Part shown: positions 7,953-16,351 of the stretch, piece after piece | Layout: the number at the start of each line of letters is the position of its first letter | How positions within the stretch are numbered: the stretch's first letter is position 1 | Assembly: GCA_902537815.1 (NCBI GenBank) | Contig: CACBCS010000013.1 | Location: forward strand, 1-53,012 | Reading direction: 5' to 3' | DNA: 53,012 nucleotides | Origin: an uncultured Pseudohongiella sp. | Lineage (GTDB): Bacteria > Pseudomonadota > Gammaproteobacteria > Pseudomonadales > Pseudohongiellaceae | Notes under the pieces: model-generated | Seen by the model: the letters and a program-made list of their open reading frames with translations, nothing else | Databases searched by the model: none | What the model was told of the DNA's origin: nothing | Made by a program: the position numbers and the translations under genes

Positions 7953-9107
7953 TTACTGCACACCATTCAGGCTCGAAATGCTAGGCTGCACCTTGCCAAT
8001 CACTGCAATATTATCATCCACATTCACTGGCGGCTTCCCGAAGAGGATTAACAATATTCCTGACGCCGGCGCGACCACCGTCTGCAATTCTTTGCCAAAG
8101 TAATCTGTGATGACCCCCAGCTCAGTGCCTGCGGCCATTTAATCTCCAGTTTGCACCAACATATTCTTATGCCAAATACCTTCGTATTCGCTGTATACTC
8201 GTGCCCTATCTGACATAAACAGCGGATTCGCAGGCACAATAGGCTCGCCCGCGACCATGCCTAACTCTCGGAGCACACTCAGAGCTCCATCGGTGATGGG
8301 ATCAATAAAGACATCATCGATGACCCCCAATTCACCAGATTCCACATCGATCGAGGGAATTCCTCTCGTGACAGACTGAGCGCTGGTGTAGATGGCATCA
8401 TCAAGACTGCTGTAAGAACCGGAGAACTGCACTATTGTCTCCAGACCAAACGCCACTGCAAGGCGGCGGGACTGATCCACCACTTCAGTGCCACCAGCTT
8501 CCGCATAATAAGCTGGATAAGAGAGTCTCAAGTTTTCATTGCCATCGCCAGAATGAATGTCGATGAGATAATCCGACAGCGGCATAATCTCCTCACTTAA
8601 AGTAAACGCCATTCTCTCTGTAACTGTGCCATCGACCTTCCCGGGGAATGACCTAGTAAGGTTCTTCAAGTCATCAGGCCCGAAATAAACCGATCGCCCC
8701 TGAAATGCTGGCAGGTTGGCAATGTGAACAATAATTACCGTGCCGGCCATTGCCTGAGGATCAAGCAGTTCCGGCAAGCGCTGCATGGAAATGATCGGAG
8801 AATATTCGGAACCATGAATCCCGGCTATCAGGGACAACACGGGACCAGAATCTCGGCCATGGAATACTGTTACCGGGATAAAAGTCTCGACACCGTCCAC
8901 ACCACCATTGACCAGTAGTTTTCCTGAGACCCTCTCTCCTGCTGACACCTCAAGCTGCATCAGCCGAAACGGCTCCCGCAGTTCTTCACTACCGCTCTGT
9001 GCAAACGCGATAGGGGCTACCAGCGTCAAAAACCAATGGACGATAGTTTTCGAAAGGTGACGGAACTGGTACTTGGAGGCTTCTTGGTATCGGTCTCTCA
9101 CCAGCAT
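7953..9107 (-). pseudogene. Succinylglutamate desuccinylase/aspartoacylase-family zinc hydrolase, interrupted by one stop
   Basis: An exported M14-like zinc deacylase (AstE/AspA family; signal peptide ending near AFAQ). Zinc-site motifs are intact: AGIHGSEYSPI (His and Glu) and YLIDIHSGDG (second His). IDVESGELG carries the likely catalytic Glu. TAA at 8139-8141 cuts the frame after codon 322 (LVQTGD-stop-MAAGTELG). The next codon continues, in the same frame, the family's C-terminal beta domain (VITDYFGKELQTVVAPASGI) for 61 codons to 7953. The stop thus removes only the last domain. The first part might still fold, with the tail translated from its own ATG. A single-base mutation or a sequencing error is equally possible. 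Substrate unknown. Confidence 0.82.
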
Positions 9108-9350
9108 AATTCTGACCCTCTCAAGAACTCTTAGCCACTGAACATACTTCTGCTACGGTTTCTCGGTATTCAACCCAATCTGGACCCTTATGCTTAATAA
9201 GAAGTCAAACAAGGAGTATGAGAAATATACTTGGATCGCTCGCCGCTGATGCCGAAAATAGCTGAGAGAGAGGACAAATTTCTTAAGTTTCTTATTTTAT
9301 TAGCCGGGCAGGAACCAAGGCCGACCGCATTCAGATGAAATCAACACGTT

Positions 9351-9381
9351 CAAGCGAGCAGGAAGATACCCTGCTCGCTTG
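9351..9381 (-). terminator. Hairpin downstream of the second ZnuD-like receptor
   Basis: A perfect 12-base inverted repeat (CAAGCGAGCAGG / CCTGCTCGCTTG) around a seven-base loop, starting nine bases after the receptor stop codon. There is no clear U-run on the minus strand, so it is either an imperfect rho-independent terminator or an mRNA-stabilising stem. Confidence 0.6.
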
Positions 9382-9389
9382 CGCTACTA

Positions 9390-11618
9390 TTAATACGCGT
9401 ACCTTACCCCAACTGTAACACCACGGCCGAACTCTGGAGAGAAATTCTTTAGGAAGGAAGCGTGGTTTCGTACCTGCTCATCGAGGAGATTGTCACCCCG
9501 CGCGAACAACTTCAAATCCGATTCCCCGCCAATATCGATATGATAGTCCGCATAAACAGATACAAGAGTGTAACCATCAGTTCCAAGCTCTAACTGCGCA
9601 ACATCATCCTGATCGCTTACCCGCGTAACGTGTAAGTGAGTACTCCAATCATCGCCAAAGAGGCGGAGCTCTGATCCAAATTTTGCGGCAGGAATTCGAG
9701 GCACATTCCCACCCGCATCAAGATCAGCATTTACCAGATCGCCGAAAAGACTCAGAACTGCCGTATAATTTGACTGTTCAGCTAGAGTGAAACTGACCTC
9801 GCCCTCAAGCCCGCTAAAAGTGGCATCTTGCTGCCGATAAGCCGCGATTGGAGTCCCTTCAGCCTCTTCACCCGTAATATCTAAGAAGATGTAATCACTG
9901 ATAGAGTTGTAGTACGCGCTGAATTCACCGGTAACAGGTCCTGAATTCATCCGATAGCCAAACTCAATGTTGTTCGACGTCTCGCTCTCGAGCCTAGCAT
10001 TTCCGAGCTCAACAAGGCCGACAGCCGCGTGAACAACTAATTGTTCTTCATCGTCATAGACCCCACAAGTGTTCTGATCGACGTTGGAAAATAATTCTTC
10101 TACAGACGGGGCGCGCTCAGAACGTGCTACCGCCAGCATCACATTGCTGCTGCCGTTGACATCATAGAGGCCACTAGCGCTTAGACTTAAGACATCATCG
10201 TCATAGGCACAGCGACCCCCAGCATCAACTTCGGCAGACTCCCATCTCAAGCCCAGTTCACCGGTGAACCGTTCATTTGTATACCTTTCAACACCAAAAA
10301 TGCTGAGGTTATTAATATCAGAAGGAGCTATGAAGGCTTCCTCGCCGGTGGCGCTAAATTCGGAATTTCCGATTTGTAGCCCGTAGACGCCTGACCAATC
10401 GCCTGTTGGAGCCCGAGTCAGGAGGAAGCGCGACTCAACTCCCTCATTATTGTACAGAGTACCAACTTCTGCATCGCCATCCTCAAAAAATTCAATCTCG
10501 CTATGCTGATAATCGGTATAAGCCACTGACGCTCTGATGCTTTGAATCCAGGAGTTTTGAAAGCGATACTCGCCTTTGAAGTCATACCGATCTTGGTCAA
10601 GGTTCAACCGGATGAACTCAACCTCTTCCCCGCCATGACCGTGCTCATCTTCATGGTCGTCATCGTGATCATCGTCATGATCCTCGTCTTCGTGCTCCTC
10701 GCCATGAGCGTCGGAGTGAGTTCCCGGCGGCAATCCGTAATCGTTTTCTAAAGTGCTAACTGAAAAGCCAAAGAACCCTTGATCACCGACAAATGAAAAT
10801 CCTGCTGTTCCACCTTCAGCCTCGCCGTTCGAATTACCAATAAACCCATTCGTGTTTGGCAGCTCTTCTTCGTCGTGATCGTCATGCTCGTCGTGGTCGT
10901 CGTGGCTGGCTTCCATAAAGGCCTTTGTCAGCTCCTCGAGACGTTCAACTGCCACCTCATCTATGGCAAATCCGTCGATATCTACATTGTCGTTTTCACG
11001 AGTGAACGCGTCCACGTGAAAGCCGATATTGCCTACCGACCCATCGAGGCGAAAAACCGTCTTATTTTCGTCGTTAACCGAGTTATAGTTCTGCTCCAAT
11101 TGAAAACTGGTATCGCCAGACAGCTCCTCTGGAATTCGATTGTCTATCACGTTCACAACGCCACCAATCGCGCCGCTACCATAATGCAACGTCGACGGGC
11201 CTCGAACAATTTCGAGACGGTCAGCCAAAAGCGGCTCTACGCCATTTCCATGGTCCGGACTGACGTTTGAGGCATCGGTCAAAGTTAACCCGTTTTGCAA
11301 CACAGCGACCCTATTCCCCGTTTGACCCCTAATTATGGGTTGGCCAACCCCGGTGCCAAACGACGCATTATTAACGCCTATTTCATTCTTGAGGGTGTCA
11401 CCCAGAGAATTTGTAACCTTCTCCCTTAACTCCTCCCCCGTTATTACAGAGATTGGCATCGCAGTGTCGGCCTGAGATCGCGAGAAAAGAGACGTTACAA
11501 CAATTTCATCGATCCTCGCTTCTTCATGTCGAGGCGCCTGATCTTGAGCGATGGTGAGACTTGATGCTGTGCCGAGCATAAAAACGCTGGCTAAACGAAC
11601 TGGAAATAAAGTTTTCAC
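9390..11618 (-). CDS. ZnuD-like TonB-dependent outer membrane zinc receptor
   Basis: Intact receptor of about 742 residues, paralogous to the broken one at 3236-5356. Signal peptide, then RIDEIVVTSL (TonB box region), plug with GDTLKNEIGVNNASF, GQPIIRGQTGNRV and RGPSTLHYGSGAIGG, then the barrel ending in VGVRYAY. Two His/Asp/Glu clusters in predicted outer loops (HDDHDEHDDHDEEE near residue 240; a longer one near 300-330) fit zinc capture. I place the start at GTG 11618, with GGAGG eight bases upstream, rather than TTG 11633. It follows the His/Cys-rich small protein gene (11708-12052) on the same strand. No Zur box was found directly upstream, so expression may come from the promoter ahead of the small gene. 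Confidence 0.9.
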   Translation of the reverse strand: MKTLFPVRLASVFMLGTASSLTIAQDQAPRHEEARIDEIVVTSLFSRSQADTAMPISVITGEELREKVTNSLGDTLKNEIGVNNASFGTGVGQPIIRGQTGNRVAVLQNGLTLTDASNVSPDHGNGVEPLLADRLEIVRGPSTLHYGSGAIGGVVNVIDNRIPEELSGDTSFQLEQNYNSVNDENKTVFRLDGSVGNIGFHVDAFTRENDNVDIDGFAIDEVAVERLEELTKAFMEASHDDHDEHDDHDEEELPNTNGFIGNSNGEAEGGTAGFSFVGDQGFFGFSVSTLENDYGLPPGTHSDAHGEEHEDEDHDDDHDDDHEDEHGHGGEEVEFIRLNLDQDRYDFKGEYRFQNSWIQSIRASVAYTDYQHSEIEFFEDGDAEVGTLYNNEGVESRFLLTRAPTGDWSGVYGLQIGNSEFSATGEEAFIAPSDINNLSIFGVERYTNERFTGELGLRWESAEVDAGGRCAYDDDVLSLSASGLYDVNGSSNVMLAVARSERAPSVEELFSNVDQNTCGVYDDEEQLVVHAAVGLVELGNARLESETSNNIEFGYRMNSGPVTGEFSAYYNSISDYIFLDITGEEAEGTPIAAYRQQDATFSGLEGEVSFTLAEQSNYTAVLSLFGDLVNADLDAGGNVPRIPAAKFGSELRLFGDDWSTHLHVTRVSDQDDVAQLELGTDGYTLVSVYADYHIDIGGESDLKLFARGDNLLDEQVRNHASFLKNFSPEFGRGVTVGVRYAY

Positions 11619-11707
11619 GGGAGATCCCTCCAAACAACTTTTAAAAACTGAGCACGCAGAGACTCATAACTGTGCTGCGAATCTCTGAAAAATAACGGCG
11701 TGTGTTT

Positions 11708-12052
11708 TTAGACGGTAGGAGGAGCTCGGGCCCTGGCAACTGGTACGTCCAGGTAATCCCAGGCAGGAAGGACATTCTTGAAGGAGGTTGTATTGGCGAA
11801 TGGGGCATCCGCCAGACTCTTGTTGACGACAGCCTCATCATCAGCGCTGAGTTTTAGACAGACATCGCAGTCAGCCTGTAGCCGCAGATTACCGTCGTGA
11901 CTGTGGGACAACCCTGCCATCTGCGCCGTAAGAAACAGTAAGCACAGACAGGCAAGCAGAGATTTCGCGGCTTTGCTGCGAAGTACTGCGCCTGTCGTAG
12001 ATACATACAACGGACAAGGTAGTGCTCTCATAGCCACGCGAGTATTAATCAC
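11708..12052 (-). CDS. Small exported metal-ligand-rich protein (DUF2946-like)
   Basis: A 114-residue protein with an N-terminal hydrophobic segment (SLLACLCLLFLTAQMAGL, about 31-48) followed by SHSHDG and DCDVCLKLSADDEA, then an Ala/Pro-rich tail. The layout (signal segment, His-x-His, Cys-x-x-Cys) resembles DUF2946 proteins found beside TonB metal receptors and parallels the 2873-3160 gene. The true start may be the later Met at 12031. It stands 20 bases after the ArsA-family gene stop and before the receptor on the same strand, so co-transcription with both is possible. Confidence 0.68.
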   Translation of the reverse strand: MINTRVAMRALPCPLYVSTTGAVLRSKAAKSLLACLCLLFLTAQMAGLSHSHDGNLRLQADCDVCLKLSADDEAVVNKSLADAPFANTTSFKNVLPAWDYLDVPVARARAPPTV

Positions 12053-12072
12053 CGGAAAGAAAGTGTCAAGCT

Positions 12073-13110
12073 TCAGACCTTTGCCAGTGCTGCCGAGAAA
12101 GCCTCAAGCGCAGCCAGCCCAACGACGTCTTGACCTGCCAGTGCCAATTCCTGGCGCGGAACCACCCTCAGTGACTCATCGAGTGTCTCAAGATGCTTGT
12201 TCTCCTGCGCGCGCCTCGCTGCCAGAAATTCACCCTGCTGCTCCGGAGAGCGTTTGTTGACCACCAGGCCGCCAACTGTGACACCGGCCCGGCCCAGCTG
12301 TTGATGCAGTTCGATGGTTTCGAGCACCGGCAGACGTTCAGCGGCCAGCACTATGACAAAGCTGGTGAGCTCTTTATCAGACAAGGTGTCTCGCAAGTGC
12401 CCAAATTTATGCCGTCGCCGCAGAAGGATCTGACGGATGCGGCTTTCTTTTTCCTGCTCTGCCATGTCTGCACCGCCCACGGTTTTATCCTGCATGCTGG
12501 AGTCCCCGCCGAGATCTCTGACCACCTCAGCAAAGCGATCGGCTTTTTCGCGGCGCTTGATCAAGCCCTCGGTCCATGCAGACATCATCTCCGGCAGCAC
12601 CATCAATCTCGCGGTATGGCCAGAAGGTGCCGTATCGAACACAATGAGATCATACCTGCCGATCCCGTCCTGCACGATATCCGCGATGCGCTCCAGCAAG
12701 GCCGATTCATGCATCCCCGGCGCATCGCGAGACAGCGCCATATGCTTATCAATTTCTGCATGCTGAGTCACAGGCATCAGCTGATGCAGGGCGCGACTGA
12801 CTTCCGTAATGTGGGTTTCAATCGATTCATTCGGATCCAGCTCTACGGCTTCGAGCCCGGCCGTGATCCGGACCGGACTGGGCCCGATTGGACGGGCAAA
12901 CAAATGTCCCAGATTGTGCGCAGGGTCAGTTGAAACCAGCAAAACCTTTCTACCGGCATTGGCCGTCGCTAAGGCAGTCGCTGCCGACACGGTCGTCTTG
13001 CCGACACCGCCCTTGCCACCGAAGAATAATACCTTGTGCGAACTGGCGAGATCTAACAGCAACTGATGTGATCCAGCGGAGAGTGTTCCATACCCATTCG
13101 GGTGTGCCAC
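12073..13110 (-). CDS. ArsA/Get3-family ATPase
   Basis: Single-domain soluble ATPase of the ArsA/Get3 (MinD-like) group. Deviant Walker A GGKGGVGKTT lies at about 31-40, followed by VLLVSTDPAHNLGHLF (switch I) and the hallmark IVFDTAPSGHTARLM. It has no cysteine, so it lacks the arsenite site of true ArsA, and no arsB/arsC/arsR is near. It overlaps the upstream cory-CC-star gene (stop 13053-13055). The longest frame begins at GTG 13110, but TTG 13062 would reduce the overlap to 10 bases and still keep the P-loop, so it is the likelier start. The ATPase/Cys-Cys protein pair recurs in bacteria, but the function is unknown to me. Confidence 0.82.
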   Translation of the reverse strand: MAHPNGYGTLSAGSHQLLLDLASSHKVLFFGGKGGVGKTTVSAATALATANAGRKVLLVSTDPAHNLGHLFARPIGPSPVRITAGLEAVELDPNESIETHITEVSRALHQLMPVTQHAEIDKHMALSRDAPGMHESALLERIADIVQDGIGRYDLIVFDTAPSGHTARLMVLPEMMSAWTEGLIKRREKADRFAEVVRDLGGDSSMQDKTVGGADMAEQEKESRIRQILLRRRHKFGHLRDTLSDKELTSFVIVLAAERLPVLETIELHQQLGRAGVTVGGLVVNKRSPEQQGEFLAARRAQENKHLETLDESLRVVPRQELALAGQDVVGLAALEAFSAALAKV

Positions 13111-13337
13111 TCGTGAAAGCGATCGTAAACAATCGGCAACAATTCCATCGTGTAAAAAGCCGCAGGATTTGGAATACCCATACTTTCCGCGAAGACCAGA
13201 AGCATGAACAGGTCGTCCTCGTCACGCTGGGCACGGGCGAATGAACGCCGGTAGGGTGTCACGTAATAGGCGTGCAGCCCTTTTTCAAGTTTGGCAAGCC
13301 AGCTTTTGTCTTGTTCTCTTCCCATCCGTTTTCTCAT
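13053..13337 (-). CDS. Cory-CC-star-type small protein (C-terminal Cys-Cys)
   Basis: A 94-residue soluble protein that ends in HISCC followed directly by the stop. Other features: KLEKGLHAYYVTPYRRSF near residues 17-34, an acidic helix DEDDLFMLLVFAESMGIPNP, and ELLPIVYDRFHEWH. A terminal Cys pair next to an ArsA-type ATPase matches what I recall of the cory-CC-star family. The Cys pair could bind a metal or metalloid, or mark the tail for recognition by the ATPase; both are inference. ATG 13337 is the start, with ATG 13325 as alternative. Translation is probably coupled to the overlapping ATPase gene. Confidence 0.72.
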   Translation of the reverse strand: MRKRMGREQDKSWLAKLEKGLHAYYVTPYRRSFARAQRDEDDLFMLLVFAESMGIPNPAAFYTMELLPIVYDRFHEWHTRMGMEHSPLDHISCC

Positions 13338-13503
13338 TGTGAAACGCTTTGTCTCCGCCTCGCGCTGTCAGACCCGATGCACTGACCAAGAAACTCTTGG
13401 TTGTACGCTGGTCTGCCTCCCGAGGAGCATCCGTGCCCGATACCTTTTTCAGCGCTTTCTCCCCGTTTTCTCAGGGATTGCTCCACGCTTACTCCACCCT
13501 TAA

Positions 13504-13821
13504 TCAGCGGCCTTGAGGTCGGTTTTTCTGCGCCCGATTCAGACGAGCCTGTTTCGGGTCAAGCAGCAAAGGCCGGTAAATTTCCACCCGGTCTTTTGGC
13601 TCAAGGATATAGTTCTCCGGCGTGGGCAGCGCTTTCCCATTAAGCGGCTTTGAAAATATGCCCATCGCTGACTGATCCAGCTCTATGCCCGGAAAATGAT
13701 CAACGATGCCTGACGACTCAACGGCCTCTCTTGCTGTCGCCCCCTCAGGAACCCCAACTGACAGGATCAGCTGCTTTTCAGGAGTAGCATAAGCCACTTC
13801 AACCTGAATAGTTTTAATCAT
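13504..13821 (-). CDS. rnfH: RnfH family ubiquitin-like protein
   Basis: A 105-residue protein of the RnfH/UPF0125 family (beta-grasp fold). Typical segments: VEVAYATPEKQLILSVGVPEG, then GIVDHFPGIELDQSAMGIFS and DRVEIYRPLLLDPKQARLNR, with a basic tail. Its molecular role is not established; despite the name it is not tied to an rnf cluster here. It follows ratA by 21 bases, the classic ratA-rnfH pair. In Pseudomonas and E. coli bamE lies immediately beyond it; here the ArsA and zinc blocks intervene. Confidence 0.92.
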   Translation of the reverse strand: MIKTIQVEVAYATPEKQLILSVGVPEGATAREAVESSGIVDHFPGIELDQSAMGIFSKPLNGKALPTPENYILEPKDRVEIYRPLLLDPKQARLNRAQKNRPQGR

Positions 13822-13842
13822 CTTCCTGACCAGACACTCACG

Positions 13843-14277
13843 TTAAACACGGTACACCGCAGCGGCTCGCTTTACCACCGCATCGACCTGCGCGTTTGCC
13901 ATGGTGGAAAACAGGGAGCTGGCCGCAACGTTGAGCAATGCGCGGGAGAAGGCAAAGTGCATCTCCAGAGACACTTTGGAGGCCTCATCACTGAGCGCCT
14001 CAAAGCGCCATGCCGCGGAGAATTCAGTGAAATCTCCTTCTATCAGCGTCATAGCGATTTTATGGGGACGCTCCAATGTGTTTCGGGTGGTCAATCGCTG
14101 TTCAACTCCGGCGGCGCCGAGTTGCAGCTCGCCCACCAGTTCACCTTCTGTCACCTCAAGCACCCGTGCCCCACGGCAACCGGGCATAAAGCTGGGGTAA
14201 GCCTCGATGTCATTAACAAGGTCAAACATCTGTTCGGCAGAGTGATTGACCAGAGCGCTGCGCTGTATGTGCTGCAT
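13843..14277 (-). CDS. ratA: RatA/Coq10-like START-domain protein
   Basis: A 144-residue member of the RatA/PasT/Coq10 family. N-terminus MQHIQRSALVNHSAEQMFDL, then VNDIEAYPSFMPGCRGARVL, and a C-terminal amphipathic helix (FSTMANAQVDAVVKRAAAVY). E. coli RatA was reported to block 70S formation; homologues bind ubiquinone-like lipids. Which applies here cannot be seen from sequence. It is first in the ratA-rnfH pair and adjoins the NSS transporter gene on the same strand (9 bases). Confidence 0.92.
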   Translation of the reverse strand: MQHIQRSALVNHSAEQMFDLVNDIEAYPSFMPGCRGARVLEVTEGELVGELQLGAAGVEQRLTTRNTLERPHKIAMTLIEGDFTEFSAAWRFEALSDEASKVSLEMHFAFSRALLNVAASSLFSTMANAQVDAVVKRAAAVYRV

Positions 14278-14286
14278 GGCTCCGAG

Positions 14287-15693
14287 TCAACTCAGGTAGA
14301 TCTGGTTAACGGTGCTCACGAAAACCACCAGCAGCACGACCGGAATCACCGTGCCCAGTGAAAAATTGATGTACTTTTCCAACCAGGACCCCGCGTAGCT
14401 GTCATCGCCAATCTCGAGTTCTTCCGTCAGGCCGCTGAACTTCCAGCGGTAGGCGCAAAATAGGCAAACGGTGAAACCGACAAAAGGCAAAATGGTTTCG
14501 TAAAACACATCAGAAACCAAATCAAAAAAGGATTTGCTCACCCCACCATAGCTGGTGAAGTTGGTAAAGAAGTCAGAAATCCCCAGTGACATGGTTGCTG
14601 GAATAGCGAAAAGGGTCAGCAACCCCGCCTGAAACAACACGGCTTTCTTCCGGGACATCCCTAACTCATCAATCCAACAGGCGATGGGTATCTCGATGAT
14701 CGATACCATGGACGTGAGCGCAGCAAAAAAAACTAGGATGAAAAAGAATGCCGCGACAATACTGGCACCGACATATCCGACAGCGTCCTGCATGGAAAGA
14801 AAAATTTGGGGCAGGAAATCAAAAATCAGTCCAACGCTGCTGGTGGACAGATCATCAGTGTTGGTATTCGGATCAAATGCAAAGATAGCCGGTAAAATTA
14901 GCAGCCCGGCGCAAAAGGCAATAGCAGTGTCGGCCACTGCGACCATGCGTGTCGACTCAGCGATATTGTCAGTCCGCGAAAAGTAAGAACCGTAGGTAAT
15001 GAGAATACCCATGCCGAGTGACAGCGAGAAAAACGCCTGCGAGAGTGCACCATTAACCGTGGCAAGCGTTAGCCTACTGAAATCCGGAACCAGGTAATAC
15101 CGGACACCATTGAATGCGTTATCCAGCGTCAGCACAAAGCCCACCAGCGCGATCAGCATCACTGCAAGCGTTGGCATCAGCACGCGTGCCAGACGCTCTA
15201 TCCCGCCCTTCACTCCGCCCAGCAGGATGGTGAACATCACCAGCAGCAAAACCACAAGATATCCGAACAGCGACGGCCTCGCCACCATCTCTCCGAAATT
15301 ACCGGGCTGGGAGAGTCCCGTCAGATTTCCAGATGCGATTTCCTTGATGTAAACCACCAGCCAGACGGTGATCACCGTATAAAACACGGCAATCATGAAC
15401 GGCGTGAGGATCGCCAGCATGCCGGCTAGTCGCCAGTGCAGTTGACCGCCAGACAGTTCCGAAAACGCTCCGACCGGGTTTCTGGTTGTGCGCCTGCCCA
15501 TAGCTATCTCGGCCATCATCACGGGATAGCAGATAAAAGCAATGAAAAGCAGGTAGATAAAAAGAAACGCAGCTCCGCCATTCTTAGAGGCCATGACAGG
15601 AAATGCCACCAGATTGCCGAGGCCCACAGCGGAGCCCGCAGCCGCCAGGATAAAACCCAATTTTGAGCTGAACTGCCCTCTTTCCTGAGCCAT
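14287..15693 (-). CDS. Sodium-dependent transporter, NSS (SLC6) family
   Basis: A 468-residue inner membrane protein with about 11-12 hydrophobic helices. The N-terminal signature is FILAAAGSAVGLGNLVAFP, followed by NGGAAFLFIYLLF: the unwound helix 1 that holds sodium and substrate in LeuT-like carriers. It probably imports an amino acid or amine with Na+; the exact substrate cannot be read. It lies between ratA (same strand) and smpB (divergent). Confidence 0.9.
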   Translation of the reverse strand: MAQERGQFSSKLGFILAAAGSAVGLGNLVAFPVMASKNGGAAFLFIYLLFIAFICYPVMMAEIAMGRRTTRNPVGAFSELSGGQLHWRLAGMLAILTPFMIAVFYTVITVWLVVYIKEIASGNLTGLSQPGNFGEMVARPSLFGYLVVLLLVMFTILLGGVKGGIERLARVLMPTLAVMLIALVGFVLTLDNAFNGVRYYLVPDFSRLTLATVNGALSQAFFSLSLGMGILITYGSYFSRTDNIAESTRMVAVADTAIAFCAGLLILPAIFAFDPNTNTDDLSTSSVGLIFDFLPQIFLSMQDAVGYVGASIVAAFFFILVFFAALTSMVSIIEIPIACWIDELGMSRKKAVLFQAGLLTLFAIPATMSLGISDFFTNFTSYGGVSKSFFDLVSDVFYETILPFVGFTVCLFCAYRWKFSGLTEELEIGDDSYAGSWLEKYINFSLGTVIPVVLLVVFVSTVNQIYLS

Positions 15694-15843
15694 CGAACCC
15701 CCTAATTCACGCAGAACTTGCTTGTTATTGGTATCGTGAACGCGCAGATTCTATCAATCGCCAAGCGGAAAGGACAATCACGGACCACTGGCAGCGCTCA
15801 AGAGATTCGCGTGCTTGCTGCCTGAACGCGCTATAATCAGCCG

Positions 15844-16326
15844 ATGGCCAAATCCAAGAAAGCAAAAGTCCCTGACAACACAATCGTGCAGAACAAAAAA
15901 GCGCGGCACGACTATTTCATCGAGGACACGTTCGAAGCGGGTGTCGCTCTACAGGGATGGGAAGTCAAAAGTCTGCGGGCAAAGAAATCCCAGCTGACTG
16001 ACACCTACGTGCTCATACAGAACGGTGAGGCATACCTGCTCGGATGCCACATCACGCCACTGGAGACGGCCAGCACCCATGTCGTGGCGGACCCTACCCG
16101 TACCAAGAAGCTGCTGCTGCACAGAAAAGAGCTTGCGCGCCTTTTCTCTGCCACGCAGCAGAAAGGGTATACCTGCGTGTGTACTAAACTGTACTGGAAG
16201 AGCCATCTGGTCAAAGCACAAATTGCGTTGGCCAAGGGCAAGCAGGCTCACGACAAACGCGCAACTTTGAAAGACAGACAGTGGAACATCGAAAAACAGC
16301 GGGCAGTGCGCCACAACAATCGTTGA
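15844..16326 (+). CDS. smpB: SsrA-binding protein SmpB
   Basis: Partner of tmRNA in trans-translation: it binds the tRNA-like domain and places it in the A site of stalled ribosomes. 160 residues, normal length. Typical motifs: [39 protein letters not shown], and the basic C-terminal tail ([20 protein letters not shown], then the Arg/Asn-rich end) that folds in the mRNA channel. The tmRNA gene itself is 0.8 kb downstream on the same strand, with one crotonase gene between. Confidence 0.97.
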   Translation: MAKSKKAKVPDNTIVQNKKARHDYFIEDTFEAGVALQGWEVKSLRAKKSQLTDTYVLIQNGEAYLLGCHITPLETASTHVVADPTRTKKLLLHRKELARLFSATQQKGYTCVCTKLYWKSHLVKAQIALAKGKQAHDKRATLKDRQWNIEKQRAVRHNNR

Positions 16327-16351
16327 ACACCCATAAGCCGAGGTCAATACC

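Noticed and set aside
7742..7960. Plus-strand coding-like stretch before the aspartoacylase remnant
   Set aside because: About 45 protein-like codons, but no start codon, a TAG inside, and no recognised family; not enough to call a gene.
3227..9107. Alternative genetic code (TAA read as an amino acid)
   Set aside because: Many intact genes in the window end with TAA (for example the receptor at 5356 and the tmRNA tag frame), so TAA is a normal stop; the two internal TAAs are isolated events.
10542..11270. Plus-strand hydrophobic Val/Ile-rich frames opposite the second receptor
   Set aside because: They are the reverse strand of Asp/His repeats (GAC/CAT read as GTC/ATG), not membrane proteins.
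12193..12933. 246-codon plus-strand frame over the ArsA-type gene
   Set aside because: Shadow of the conserved ATPase frame; Arg/His/Gln-rich composition typical of antisense.
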